From contig CAMAHZ010000051.1 of assembly GCA_945834965.1 (NCBI GenBank), positions 1 through 8,011 on the forward strand: a stretch of DNA of 8,011 nucleotides, written 5' to 3'. The stretch is from an uncultured Clostridia bacterium. GTDB taxonomy: Bacteria > Bacillota > Clostridia > Christensenellales > Borkfalkiaceae. The translations under genes were made by a program, and so were the position numbers. The notes under the pieces were generated by a model. That model was not told the DNA's origin and did no database searches. It was given only the letters and a program-made list of their open reading frames with translations. Below are positions 1-6,228 of the stretch, in pieces. How positions within the stretch are numbered: the stretch's first letter is position 1; each line of letters begins with the position of its first letter.

Positions 1-16
1 TTTGCAACTGGTTAAA

Positions 17-502
17 TCAAATTTGTGTATAAACAGGCATTATTATTATGTTTGTCGCCGCAATACCCATCTCGTTGCGAAGAAGATTATAGATTGAAAG
101 CGCAGAAGTTTTGTCAAGCTCGTCGGTATTTACAAAGACGTTTACGTTGTCGGAATCCATACCTATCGATACAACCGCTTCGGAAAAGCCTAAGGACTTA
201 ATCATCGTTTCGATAACCAACTCGTTTTCCATAATGCCTACGATTTTAAGCTTCATATCAACTGCCTGGTTGTACTTTTCGCTACCTGCTTCGTAAAGCT
301 CTATTACGCTGTCGATTTGCAAAAGCTCTTCACTTCTTTTAGAAGTTCTCTCCGCCCTGTAAGACGAAAAATAGTTTGCCGTCTGAGTTGAGTCCGCATT
401 AGCCGAAGTCTTGTTGGTTACAAGCAAAACGTTTAAAACCGCAGTTACTGCAAGTAACAGCACAAGCGACGACATAATGATAATCTTCTTCTTTTTAGTC
501 AT
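17..502 (-). CDS. spoIIIAH: Stage III sporulation protein AH (SpoIIIAH), channel ring component
   Basis: Bitopic membrane protein of the mother-cell side of the SpoIIIA-SpoIIQ channel. In the family, its extracellular domain binds forespore SpoIIQ across the intermembrane space. The 161 residues show a lysine-rich start (TKKKK), one membrane helix at about 8-29, and a linker. The family signature follows: FSSYRAER (45-52), then an acidic helix with SEELLQI. A ring-building (EscJ/PrgK-like) domain covers about 90-160, with IKSLGFSEAVVSI at 101-113, a VNVFVN strand, and a final NIIIMPVY strand. It is shorter than the Bacillus protein (about 218 residues), mostly in the N-terminal linker. I start it at the ATG at 502. 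The upstream GTG at 511 overlaps the AAGGAG ribosome site, which is ideally spaced for the ATG. It is the last spoIIIA gene, 15 bases after spoIIIAG. Only 16 bases remain below its TGA stop, so any terminator or following gene lies outside the window. Confidence 0.95.
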   Translation of the reverse strand: MTKKKKIIIMSSLVLLLAVTAVLNVLLVTNKTSANADSTQTANYFSSYRAERTSKRSEELLQIDSVIELYEAGSEKYNQAVDMKLKIVGIMENELVIETMIKSLGFSEAVVSIGMDSDNVNVFVNTDELDKTSALSIYNLLRNEMGIAATNIIIMPVYTQI

Positions 503-510
503 TTTATTCA

Positions 511-516
511 CTCCTT
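511..516 (-). promoter_or_regulatory. Ribosome binding site of spoIIIAH
   Basis: AAGGAG on the minus strand lies 8 bases before the ATG at 502. It is the strongest Shine-Dalgarno in the spoIIIA operon. It decides the start of spoIIIAH, because the in-frame GTG at 511 uses the last base of this motif. Confidence 0.85.
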
Positions 517-517
517 A

Positions 518-871
518 TTAATTCATAGCGTAAACAGCTATATTATTTTTTTCTATTTTTAACGCAACTTTAACTGCGTTTATAACGTCGTTTCTTACCA
601 TAAGGCTGTTTGCGCCTTCGCATACTATAACCACGCCTTCGACCCCTTCAGCCCCTTCGGTTACCATAACTTCCGCCTTGCCAACCCCTTCTATTTCCGA
701 AAGTATCCGCATAAGCTTTGTTTCCGTCTCCGATAAAGCAGTAGAATTAATCGTCAACGTTTGCGAAGGAACGCCGAAAGATATTACGGCAATCGCCACG
801 AGCAAAATAAGCAGCCCTGCAATGGCAATAACCTTTTTATATCTTTTAAACAAGTTAGCAACCTTCGTCAT
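518..871 (-). CDS. spoIIIAG: Stage III sporulation protein AG (SpoIIIAG), short form
   Basis: In the family this protein forms a large ring in the intermembrane space that makes up the body of the SpoIIIA-SpoIIQ channel. The visible protein has a basic N-terminus (FKRYKK), one membrane helix at about 14-33, and a ring-building domain. That domain runs: helix LMRILSEI (53-60), EGVGKAEVMV (61-70), strand GVVIVCEGA (79-87), helix VRNDVINAVKVAL (92-104), and closing strand IAVYA. It is only 117 residues against about 229 in Bacillus subtilis. The missing length falls between the EVMVT strand and the GVVIV strand, where a short EGAEGVEG turn replaces the usual long insertion. The gene overlaps the end of spoIIIAF by 17 bases when started at the ATG at 871, which has no ribosome site. 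A TTG at 853, one base after the spoIIIAF stop and 8 bases behind GAAGG (862-866), is an equally good start and would remove six residues. Confidence 0.9.
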   Translation of the reverse strand: MTKVANLFKRYKKVIAIAGLLILLVAIAVISFGVPSQTLTINSTALSETETKLMRILSEIEGVGKAEVMVTEGAEGVEGVVIVCEGANSLMVRNDVINAVKVALKIEKNNIAVYAMN

Positions 872-1289
872 TTACAGTTATATCTATATACCCAAGCTCT
901 TTCAAATATTCCATAATTTTTCTAATTGACTGCTCGTCCTTAAATTTTCCCGTTACGGTTACGCCGTTTTCCTTAATTTTCTCATCTTCATAGACGACCG
1001 CCACCGTACATAAACACTCTTCGCCGCAATCATTAAGTATTTTTTCGGTCAAAAGACTGCTTTGGTTTTTAGAATAGACTTCACAAATATAATCGTAATC
1101 AAAGGTGAAATTTGAAACCTGCTCTTCAATTCCGAATAAATTGATAACGGGATTTATAAGTACGCAAATACAAATTAACCTTAACACGAAGTTGATGCTC
1201 TTTTTAAGCTTTCCGTCAGGAACCAACAATCCTGCAACTACGGAAAGAAATACTACACCCAACGCAACGTACAGATATTCGGTTTTCAT
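855..1289 (-). CDS. spoIIIAF: Stage III sporulation protein AF (SpoIIIAF)
   Basis: Membrane component of the mother-cell SpoIIIA complex. The 144 residues begin with two membrane helices (about 6-23 and 34-52). They are joined by LLVPDGKLKKS, which matches the family's usual LLP-(N/D)-x-x-LKK loop. A soluble region of about 60-144 follows with a ring-building-like ending: VAVVYEDEKIK, VTVTGKF, helix SIRKIMEYLKELGY, strand IDITVND. It is shorter than the Bacillus protein (about 206 residues). The start ATG overlaps the spoIIIAE stop as ATGA, and there is no Shine-Dalgarno, so translation is probably coupled to spoIIIAE. The assignment rests on topology, the helix-loop motif and the position between AE and AG; the soluble part is diverged. 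Confidence 0.9.
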   Translation of the reverse strand: MKTEYLYVALGVVFLSVVAGLLVPDGKLKKSINFVLRLICICVLINPVINLFGIEEQVSNFTFDYDYICEVYSKNQSSLLTEKILNDCGEECLCTVAVVYEDEKIKENGVTVTGKFKDEQSIRKIMEYLKELGYIDITVNDEGC

Positions 1290-2542
1290 ATGAACGCATA
1301 AGTCGAATTAATTATCAACATTATAGTAAGAAAATACATAAATGCTACAATCAATAATCCTGCAATCATAAACTCTATATCCTTTGAAAGGTCGCAAAAG
1401 AGCGAATAGCTCGTCTTTTCGCCGATAGATTGAGCGATTGCACCAGAAATTTTTAACATTAGCGAAAAGGAGATAAGACTTATAACGGGCTCAATTACCG
1501 AACCTATTAGTAGAACGATACCCGTCATTCCCACGCTGCTTTTTACAACCGCACCCGACAGCACGACCATATCTACGCCGGATGATAGAAAATTTCCGAC
1601 GATAGGCACGGAATTGCCGACAAGGTATTTGGTAACTTTAAAAAATATGCCGTTGAAAAGCGAAGTCGAAGTACTCTGCACAGTGATAAAAAGCCCGAAT
1701 ACCGCTACCGTAATACCGATTATCCACTTCATTACCGACTTTAAAAGCACGCAGATACCCGAAAATGAGATTTCAGGATTTATCTTCGATATAAAGTTGA
1801 GTATCATTACGGCGAGCGTTATAGGAATAATAACGCCGTTTACGAGATATATTGCCCCCTGCCCTAAAAAGGTTGCGCACGGAGTATATATTGCTCCGCT
1901 GCCGCTACCGCCAGTTAATACTGTAAGCGTTATCAAAATGGGCGTTACAATATCAATTTGTCGGCTTATAGAATTTATGCACCCAACGGTAGAAGAAATT
2001 ATGCCGACCAGCATTGAAGTTAATATAAGCAAAATTATACAGGTTGCAGCAAGGCGAATAACCGTAGCCGTACTTTTGCTTATAATACCGCCTTCGGCGT
2101 CCGTAGTTATTGCGCATAATATCGTCACCGCAACTACCTGTGCAAAAACGGGCAAAAGATTGCCTATTCCGTCGAACAGCGAACTAAACAACTTTTTTAA
2201 ATAGTCGGTATAGTTTACGCCTAAATCGCCGTTTAGTAAAAACTCTATAAGCCCCTTTGCGGACTTTGAAAAACTGTAAACGTAGTCGTTTCCGTAAGTA
2301 TCAAGGTAGTTTTGCAGAGCGTTTAAGTCTAAGCCGCCTATAATGCTATCGATATTCTCTGTCAACTCTTTTTCGCCTTCAGCCGCAAAAGCGATAATAC
2401 CGCCGCTTAAAAGTACAGGCAAAAACAAAACGACTATAAGTGCTACTATTTTAATTAAGTAAGCTTTATTAACTTTAATATTACGTCGAAAAGTGCGTTT
2501 AAAACGGGTATCGACATAACAAATATTATAATTTTTCCGCAT
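1286..2542 (-). CDS. spoIIIAE: Stage III sporulation protein AE (SpoIIIAE), polytopic membrane protein
   Basis: Large multi-pass membrane protein of the SpoIIIA complex, thought in the family to form part of the membrane base of the channel. As called it has 418 residues. There is an unusually long basic N-terminus (RFKRTFRRNIKVNK), a hydrophobic signal-like segment (about 31-53) ending AFA-AE as a plausible signal peptidase site, and a short soluble part. After that come about seven or eight hydrophobic segments between 130 and 412. Typical family stretches are visible, including TVLTGGSGSGAIYTP (207-221) and the run around VGNFLSSGVDMVVLSG (315-330). The Bacillus protein is about 399 residues, so the length fits. 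The start is uncertain: the ATG at 2542 lies 88 bases inside spoIIIAD and has no ribosome site. No ATG, GTG or TTG lies between it and the hydrophobic segment. The stop overlaps the spoIIIAF start. Confidence 0.93.
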   Translation of the reverse strand: MRKNYNICYVDTRFKRTFRRNIKVNKAYLIKIVALIVVLFLPVLLSGGIIAFAAEGEKELTENIDSIIGGLDLNALQNYLDTYGNDYVYSFSKSAKGLIEFLLNGDLGVNYTDYLKKLFSSLFDGIGNLLPVFAQVVAVTILCAITTDAEGGIISKSTATVIRLAATCIILLILTSMLVGIISSTVGCINSISRQIDIVTPILITLTVLTGGSGSGAIYTPCATFLGQGAIYLVNGVIIPITLAVMILNFISKINPEISFSGICVLLKSVMKWIIGITVAVFGLFITVQSTSTSLFNGIFFKVTKYLVGNSVPIVGNFLSSGVDMVVLSGAVVKSSVGMTGIVLLIGSVIEPVISLISFSLMLKISGAIAQSIGEKTSYSLFCDLSKDIEFMIAGLLIVAFMYFLTIMLIINSTYAFI

Positions 2543-2847
2543 AACAACAGCTTGTCCGCAAGCGACCCAAACCCTAAGTCCTTGACCGAGCTTGACGTCA
2601 ATTCAATTAAGTAACCAACGCCGACAACCTTTACAATTAGTTTTATAACCGATTTATCTATATTCGTCTGCTGTGAAAAATTTTTAATAAATTCAACGCT
2701 TTCTGCAAAGTAATCAAATCCGCACAATACCAAAAGTATTCCGCCTGCGCATAAAATTAATGGGACAAGGTCTGATTTTTGCGATTTTAAAATTAAAGCG
2801 CAAACTGCGGTGATTAATGCAATTGAGCAAAGCTTAAAGATAATCAT
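2455..2847 (-). CDS. spoIIIAD: Stage III sporulation protein AD (SpoIIIAD)
   Basis: Small polytopic membrane protein of the SpoIIIA complex. The 130 residues carry about four hydrophobic segments: about 3-20, 27-44, 68-84 and 104-125. Family-like features are visible: LILKSQKSDLVPL near the first loop, the central helix NIDKSVIKLIVKVVGVGYLIEL (about 62-83), SSSVKDLGFGSLADKL, and the last segment with GKIIIFVMSIPVLNALFDVI. The length matches the Bacillus protein (about 130 residues). The ATG directly follows the TAA of spoIIIAC (TAAATG) with no Shine-Dalgarno, suggesting coupling or re-initiation. The 3' end overlaps spoIIIAE by 88 bases as called. Confidence 0.95.
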   Translation of the reverse strand: MIIFKLCSIALITAVCALILKSQKSDLVPLILCAGGILLVLCGFDYFAESVEFIKNFSQQTNIDKSVIKLIVKVVGVGYLIELTSSSVKDLGFGSLADKLLLCGKIIIFVMSIPVLNALFDVILKLIKLT

Positions 2848-3045
2848 TTAGAAAAAATCAAACAGCTGTTTAATCTGCGAAAAGAAGTCGGATATCATAG
2901 ATATTACTACGCTTAAGCCGATAATAAGCCCTATAAGACTGACCACCATCGCCATATCGTCCCTGTCCGACTTTTTTAAAATTTGACAAATAATCGTTAC
3001 GATTATGCCTATTGCCGCAAGTTTAAAGATAATTGAAATATCCAT
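2848..3045 (-). CDS. spoIIIAC: Stage III sporulation protein AC (SpoIIIAC)
   Basis: A 65-residue membrane protein of the SpoIIIA complex with two hydrophobic helices (about 3-22 and 33-52). A charged loop, KKSDRDDMA, connects them and corresponds to the lysine and acidic loop seen in the family. The N-terminal stretch ISIIFKLAAIGIIVTII is typical, and the length is close to the Bacillus protein (about 68 residues). It is one of the most recognisable small spoIIIA genes. The ATG abuts the spoIIIAB stop (TAAATG), with no ribosome site of its own. The last codons form a small hairpin followed by a U-run, described separately. Confidence 0.96.
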   Translation of the reverse strand: MDISIIFKLAAIGIIVTIICQILKKSDRDDMAMVVSLIGLIIGLSVVISMISDFFSQIKQLFDFF

Positions 3046-3471
3046 TTATGCTAATAAAACGGCAATTAAAATTCCGCAGGCAATGCAGAGTTTTAAATAC
3101 AACGAGCCGTATTTTTTATAATTATTCTCGCTTTCACTTCTATATTTTGAAAGCGTTTCTTTCATTTCGGTAAGGTAGCCTATCTGCGAGAGAGCGTCGG
3201 TCGTGCCTATACCTTCAAGATACTTTTTAATAAACTCACCCTGCTCACCGCTTAATACTTCTTCGCCGCCTAACGCCCTTTTAACGCTTTCATAGCCTTT
3301 TGCAACTTCTTCAAATCTCTTTCTCTCGTACTTGATATTTAGTATTAGATTTTCGTTAAAATCGTAAAATTCGCATATTGTTTTATACTTTTTCTTTTTA
3401 TCGGCTGACAACGCCACACCCAACAGAGCCGACAGTATTACAATCGCAAATAAAATTAAAATCTTTATCAT
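3046..3471 (-). CDS. spoIIIAB: Stage III sporulation protein AB (SpoIIIAB)
   Basis: Membrane protein of the mother-cell SpoIIIA complex, with a layout like GspF/type II and IV secretion platform proteins according to family knowledge. The 141 residues show an N-terminal membrane helix (about 3-22), a cytoplasmic helical domain rich in Glu and Lys (about 25-122), and a C-terminal membrane helix (about 126-140). The middle includes the family-like FIKKYLEGIGTTDALSQIGYL (80-100). It is somewhat shorter than the Bacillus protein (about 171 residues). The start ATG lies inside spoIIIAA, overlapping it by 74 bases, with a modest AAAGG ribosome site (3481-3485) 9 bases before it. The last codon pair is followed at once by spoIIIAC. 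Confidence 0.92.
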   Translation of the reverse strand: MIKILILFAIVILSALLGVALSADKKKKYKTICEFYDFNENLILNIKYERKRFEEVAKGYESVKRALGGEEVLSGEQGEFIKKYLEGIGTTDALSQIGYLTEMKETLSKYRSESENNYKKYGSLYLKLCIACGILIAVLLA

Positions 3472-4303
3472 AGATATTTGCCTTTGCCGCTATTCCTGTC
3501 AGCTTAACGAAGTATTCGGCTTTTGTATCAAGGAGCGTAGATTTGTCGCAAATATGAGACGTCGCAATTACCTTTAAACCGCACAAATTAATAAATTCAA
3601 ACGCTGAATAGTCTTCCTTTCCGTAGATTTCGTCGGTTACGACAACCTGCGGCGAAAGTGTCCTTACCGCATTCTCAAACACAAACTTCTTATTTGCACC
3701 CCTAACAAAATCGCAATGCGCGCCCAGATTAAAAGTAGCAACACCGTCGCATACGCCGCAAAGCTCGTTCCTTTCGTCGGCGATAAGCACCTTTAAATTC
3801 AGCCGTGTTGAAATAAGCCTTGCTAAATCACGCAAAATCGTCGTCTTTCCGTACCCCGGCGGCGAAAAAATCAAGGTGCTTTTAACGCCGCCGTTTGTCA
3901 CGGTTTTAAAAATTTCTTCAGCGCAGCCCGTTATCTCGTGCGGGATACGAATGTTTAAAGACGTAACGTCTCTTATCGATATAACGCTACCGTTCTGCGT
4001 TACGTACTCAGCCCCGATACCTATTCTTATACCGCCGTCAACTGTAATAAAGCCATATCTAAGCTGTTCTGCGTACGAGTAGACGCTGTTACCCATAGCT
4101 CTTTCAAGCACTTTTTCCGCACTTGAACACACTAATGCACCATTCTCGCCGTCGCTTACGCCGTTTGATTTAAGATATTTATATTCGCCCCTATAGTGAA
4201 TAATTACAGGTTGTCCGCTTTTAAGCCTGATTTCGGTCAAGTTGTTGGCGTTTAAATTGCCTATGGCGATTTGAATATCAACGGGAAGAAAAGCTAAATT
4301 CAC
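3398..4303 (-). CDS. spoIIIAA: Stage III sporulation protein AA (SpoIIIAA), channel ATPase
   Basis: Cytoplasmic AAA-type ATPase related to type II/IV secretion motor ATPases; in the family it energises or assembles the SpoIIIA-SpoIIQ channel. The 301 residues match the usual length (about 307 in Bacillus). Visible motifs: LTEIRLKSGQPV near the start (22-33); the family block YSYAEQLRYGFITVDGG (75-91); Walker A SPPGYGKTT (147-155); ADERNE (175-180); RTLSP (214-218); and Walker B VVVTDEIYG (220-228), ending in the catalytic Asp-Glu. ATSH (247-250) matches the usual sensor-like strand. The protein has ten cysteines, including CxxC at 182-185. The start is a GTG with no Shine-Dalgarno, only 5 bases from a promoter-like sequence, so the true start or leader is uncertain. 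The 3' end overlaps spoIIIAB by 74 bases. It is the first gene of the operon. Confidence 0.96.
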   Translation of the reverse strand: MNLAFLPVDIQIAIGNLNANNLTEIRLKSGQPVIIHYRGEYKYLKSNGVSDGENGALVCSSAEKVLERAMGNSVYSYAEQLRYGFITVDGGIRIGIGAEYVTQNGSVISIRDVTSLNIRIPHEITGCAEEIFKTVTNGGVKSTLIFSPPGYGKTTILRDLARLISTRLNLKVLIADERNELCGVCDGVATFNLGAHCDFVRGANKKFVFENAVRTLSPQVVVTDEIYGKEDYSAFEFINLCGLKVIATSHICDKSTLLDTKAEYFVKLTGIAAKANIYDKDFNFICDCNTVGSVGCGVVSR

Positions 4304-4308
4304 AGTAT

Positions 4309-4338
4309 ATTGTATTTTCGTTCGTAAAAAAAATAACC
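4309..4338 (-). promoter_or_regulatory. Candidate sigma-E-type promoter of the spoIIIA operon
   Basis: On the minus strand GGTTATTT (4331-4338) and AATACAAT (4309-4316) are separated by 14 bases. They resemble the mother-cell sigma-E consensus (KMATATTT, about 14 bases, CATACAAT), matching 6 of 8 and 7 of 8 positions. In Bacillus the spoIIIA operon is known to be transcribed by sigma-E. The -35 element lies within the right arm and U-run of the htpG terminator. The expected start of transcription falls on or next to the spoIIIAA GTG. An overlapping TATACT (4304-4309) could be a sigma-A -10, but it has no -35. The sequence is AT-rich, so a chance match is possible. Confidence 0.5.
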
Positions 4339-4356
4339 ACCGAGCGGTGGTTATTT
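4326..4356 (-). terminator. Intrinsic terminator of htpG
   Basis: A perfect 11-base-pair stem (arms at 4331-4341 and 4346-4356) has a GC-rich top and a four-base loop. On the minus strand it is followed by an unbroken run of eight T. It begins about 20 bases after the htpG stop, so it separates htpG from the sporulation operon. Confidence 0.93.
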
Positions 4357-4377
4357 AAAAGTTGTATTTTGTTGTGA

Positions 4378-6213
4378 TTACTTCACGTAGCTGCCAAGCA
4401 ACTGCATATTGTCGGATACAAAGCTCTGTAATTCTTCGGGGCTGAGCTTTTTATAGGACAAAAGCGCAAGCGAATAGATATACTTTGCAACGAACTTCTG
4501 CTTATCGTCAGGCAAATCCTTGATTGTGGAAACTATGGGGTTTGCGGTGTTAATCATAAGCGTAAGCGCCATCTTATCGTCGGTCATTCCGTAGAATTGA
4601 CCCATTTCCGAATACCTTCTCATATACTCGTCAACGTTGATTACGGCAGGTATTTCGGAATTTTTAAGTGACTGACACTTAACGGTAATATGCTCGTCGT
4701 CGATTGCATTTTTAAAGATTTCGCAAAGAACGCTGTCTTCCGCAGCGTCGTCGCCCTTCAAAGCGCCTGCAACGTCTGCGTCTATTCTCATAAACTTGAC
4801 CAAACCGGGCACTTTATATTCGATAAAACTTATAAAATGGGGGTCGATAAAGGTATCGCAACAAATGGCGTTTAGCCCTGCGTCCTTAAACAATTTAATA
4901 TACTGTGCCTGCTGTTTTTCGTCGGAAACGTAATATACGGTAGTGGGCTCTTTTGCCTTTTCTTCCTTCTTCTCGCCTTCTTCCTTACCTTCTTTTTCTT
5001 CAGTTTGGGGCAAGAAATCGTTTAAGGTCTTATACTCGCCGTAGATATCCTTCCAAATTAAAATATCTTTAACCTTATCGTAGAAGTCGTTTTCCTTTAT
5101 GCAGCCGTATTTGATAAAGTTAGCAAGGTCGCCCCAGCACTCTTCAAACTTCTTCCTGTCGTTTTTAAATAACTGATTGAGCTTGTCCGATACCTTTTTA
5201 ACGATATACTTAGTAATCCTTTGAACCTGCCTGTCGTTCTGCAAGAAACTTCTTGAAACGTTCAAGGGAATATCGGGGCAGTCGATTACGCCGTTTAACA
5301 GCATTAAGAACTCGGGGATAACTTCCTTAATGTTATCGGCGATAAACACCTGATTGCAGTAGAGCTTTACCTTACCACGCTCTAACTCAACCTTATTTTT
5401 AACCTTAGGGAAGTACAAAATACCCTTTAATTTAAAGGGATAATCCATATCGAGATGCACCCAGAAAATAGGGGGCTCGTAGTCCATAAAGGTTTCGGTA
5501 TAGAAGTTTTTATACTCTTCTTCCGTGCAATCCTTTTCAGCTTTTAAGTACAAAGGCGAAACGTTGTTTAAAGGCGTATCCTTCCCGTCGCCCTTATAAT
5601 CAAAATAGATATTATACGGCATAAACGAGCAGTACTTCTTAACGAGCGACTTAATCTTGTCGGCTGATAAGAATTCTTTTTCTTCGTCGCTTACGTGCAT
5701 TATAATCTTAGTGCCGCGCGTTGACTTGTCGCACTCGTCAATCGTATAGGTAGAATTACCGTCGGACGACCATTTAACCGCAGGCTCTCCGTCCTTGTAG
5801 GACTTTGTTTCGATATCGACGAGATTTGAAACCATATACGACGAATAGAAACCTAAGCCAAAGTGACCGATTATGCCGTCGCCGCCAGCCTTTTCGTACT
5901 TTGCAAGGAAGTCGTTCGCACCTGAAAATGCAATTTGCGTAATGTACTTTTCAACTTCTTCTGCGGTCATACCTATACCGTTGTCTTCTACGGTCAAGGT
6001 TTTTGCATCTTTATCAATCGAAATTTTTACGTTGTATTCTTCGCCTGCAACTTCGGTTGCTTCACCCATGGTGACAAGTTTTTTAAACTTGGTTATTGCG
6101 TCCACGCCGTTTGCAACTATTTCCCTTAAAAAGATGTCCTTATCGGAATAAAGCCACTTTTTAATGATAGGCATCATATTTTCGCTTGAAATTTGTATAT
6201 TTCCCTGTTTCAA
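4378..6213 (-). CDS. htpG: Molecular chaperone HtpG (bacterial Hsp90)
   Basis: ATP-dependent cytoplasmic dimeric chaperone of the Hsp90 (GHKL ATPase) family. Started at the TTG at 6213 it has 611 residues, close to the usual 620. N-terminal nucleotide domain: SENMMPIIKKWLYSDKDIFLREI (11-32), with catalytic Glu31, Asn35 and Asp38; DNGIGM (77-82); lid GHFGLGF (116-122). Middle domain: KGILYFPK, then PLNVSRSFLQND with Arg321, equivalent to the catalytic-loop arginine. A Lys/Glu-rich stretch at 404-422 lies between the middle region and the C-terminal dimerisation region. The usual SNASDA is ANGVDA here, as in a divergent clostridial type of HtpG. The in-frame ATG at 6303 would add a hydrophobic 30-residue extension that the family lacks and would read through the ribosome site, so I reject it. 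Terminators on both sides suggest a single-gene transcript. I see no CIRCE operator. Confidence 0.95.
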   Translation of the reverse strand: MKQGNIQISSENMMPIIKKWLYSDKDIFLREIVANGVDAITKFKKLVTMGEATEVAGEEYNVKISIDKDAKTLTVEDNGIGMTAEEVEKYITQIAFSGANDFLAKYEKAGGDGIIGHFGLGFYSSYMVSNLVDIETKSYKDGEPAVKWSSDGNSTYTIDECDKSTRGTKIIMHVSDEEKEFLSADKIKSLVKKYCSFMPYNIYFDYKGDGKDTPLNNVSPLYLKAEKDCTEEEYKNFYTETFMDYEPPIFWVHLDMDYPFKLKGILYFPKVKNKVELERGKVKLYCNQVFIADNIKEVIPEFLMLLNGVIDCPDIPLNVSRSFLQNDRQVQRITKYIVKKVSDKLNQLFKNDRKKFEECWGDLANFIKYGCIKENDFYDKVKDILIWKDIYGEYKTLNDFLPQTEEKEGKEEGEKKEEKAKEPTTVYYVSDEKQQAQYIKLFKDAGLNAICCDTFIDPHFISFIEYKVPGLVKFMRIDADVAGALKGDDAAEDSVLCEIFKNAIDDEHITVKCQSLKNSEIPAVINVDEYMRRYSEMGQFYGMTDDKMALTLMINTANPIVSTIKDLPDDKQKFVAKYIYSLALLSYKKLSPEELQSFVSDNMQLLGSYVK

Positions 6214-6222
6214 TTTAGATTT

Positions 6223-6228
6223 ACCTCC
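6223..6228 (-). promoter_or_regulatory. Ribosome binding site setting the TTG start of htpG
   Basis: GGAGGT on the minus strand, with GGAGG ending 10 bases before the TTG at 6213. It is the best Shine-Dalgarno in the window. The protein from this TTG begins MKQGNIQISSENMMPII, exactly where HtpG proteins normally begin. Confidence 0.88.

Noticed and set aside
1614..2204. A 196-codon open frame on the plus strand opposite spoIIIAE
   Set aside because: It is the mirror of a hydrophobic membrane protein gene, has no family-like motifs, and the minus strand is clearly coding. Other plus-strand frames (for example 6348-6701, 5873-6151) are shadows for the same reason.
4331..4356. The inverted repeat as a regulator operator for spoIIIAA
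   Set aside because: The stem, loop and eight-T run are those of an intrinsic terminator for htpG, which is the simpler reading, although it overlaps the candidate -35.
4966..5004. The Lys/Glu-rich stretch of HtpG as a sign of frameshift or fusion
   Set aside because: The frame is intact on both sides and the family continues after it. Charged linkers are common in Hsp90 proteins.
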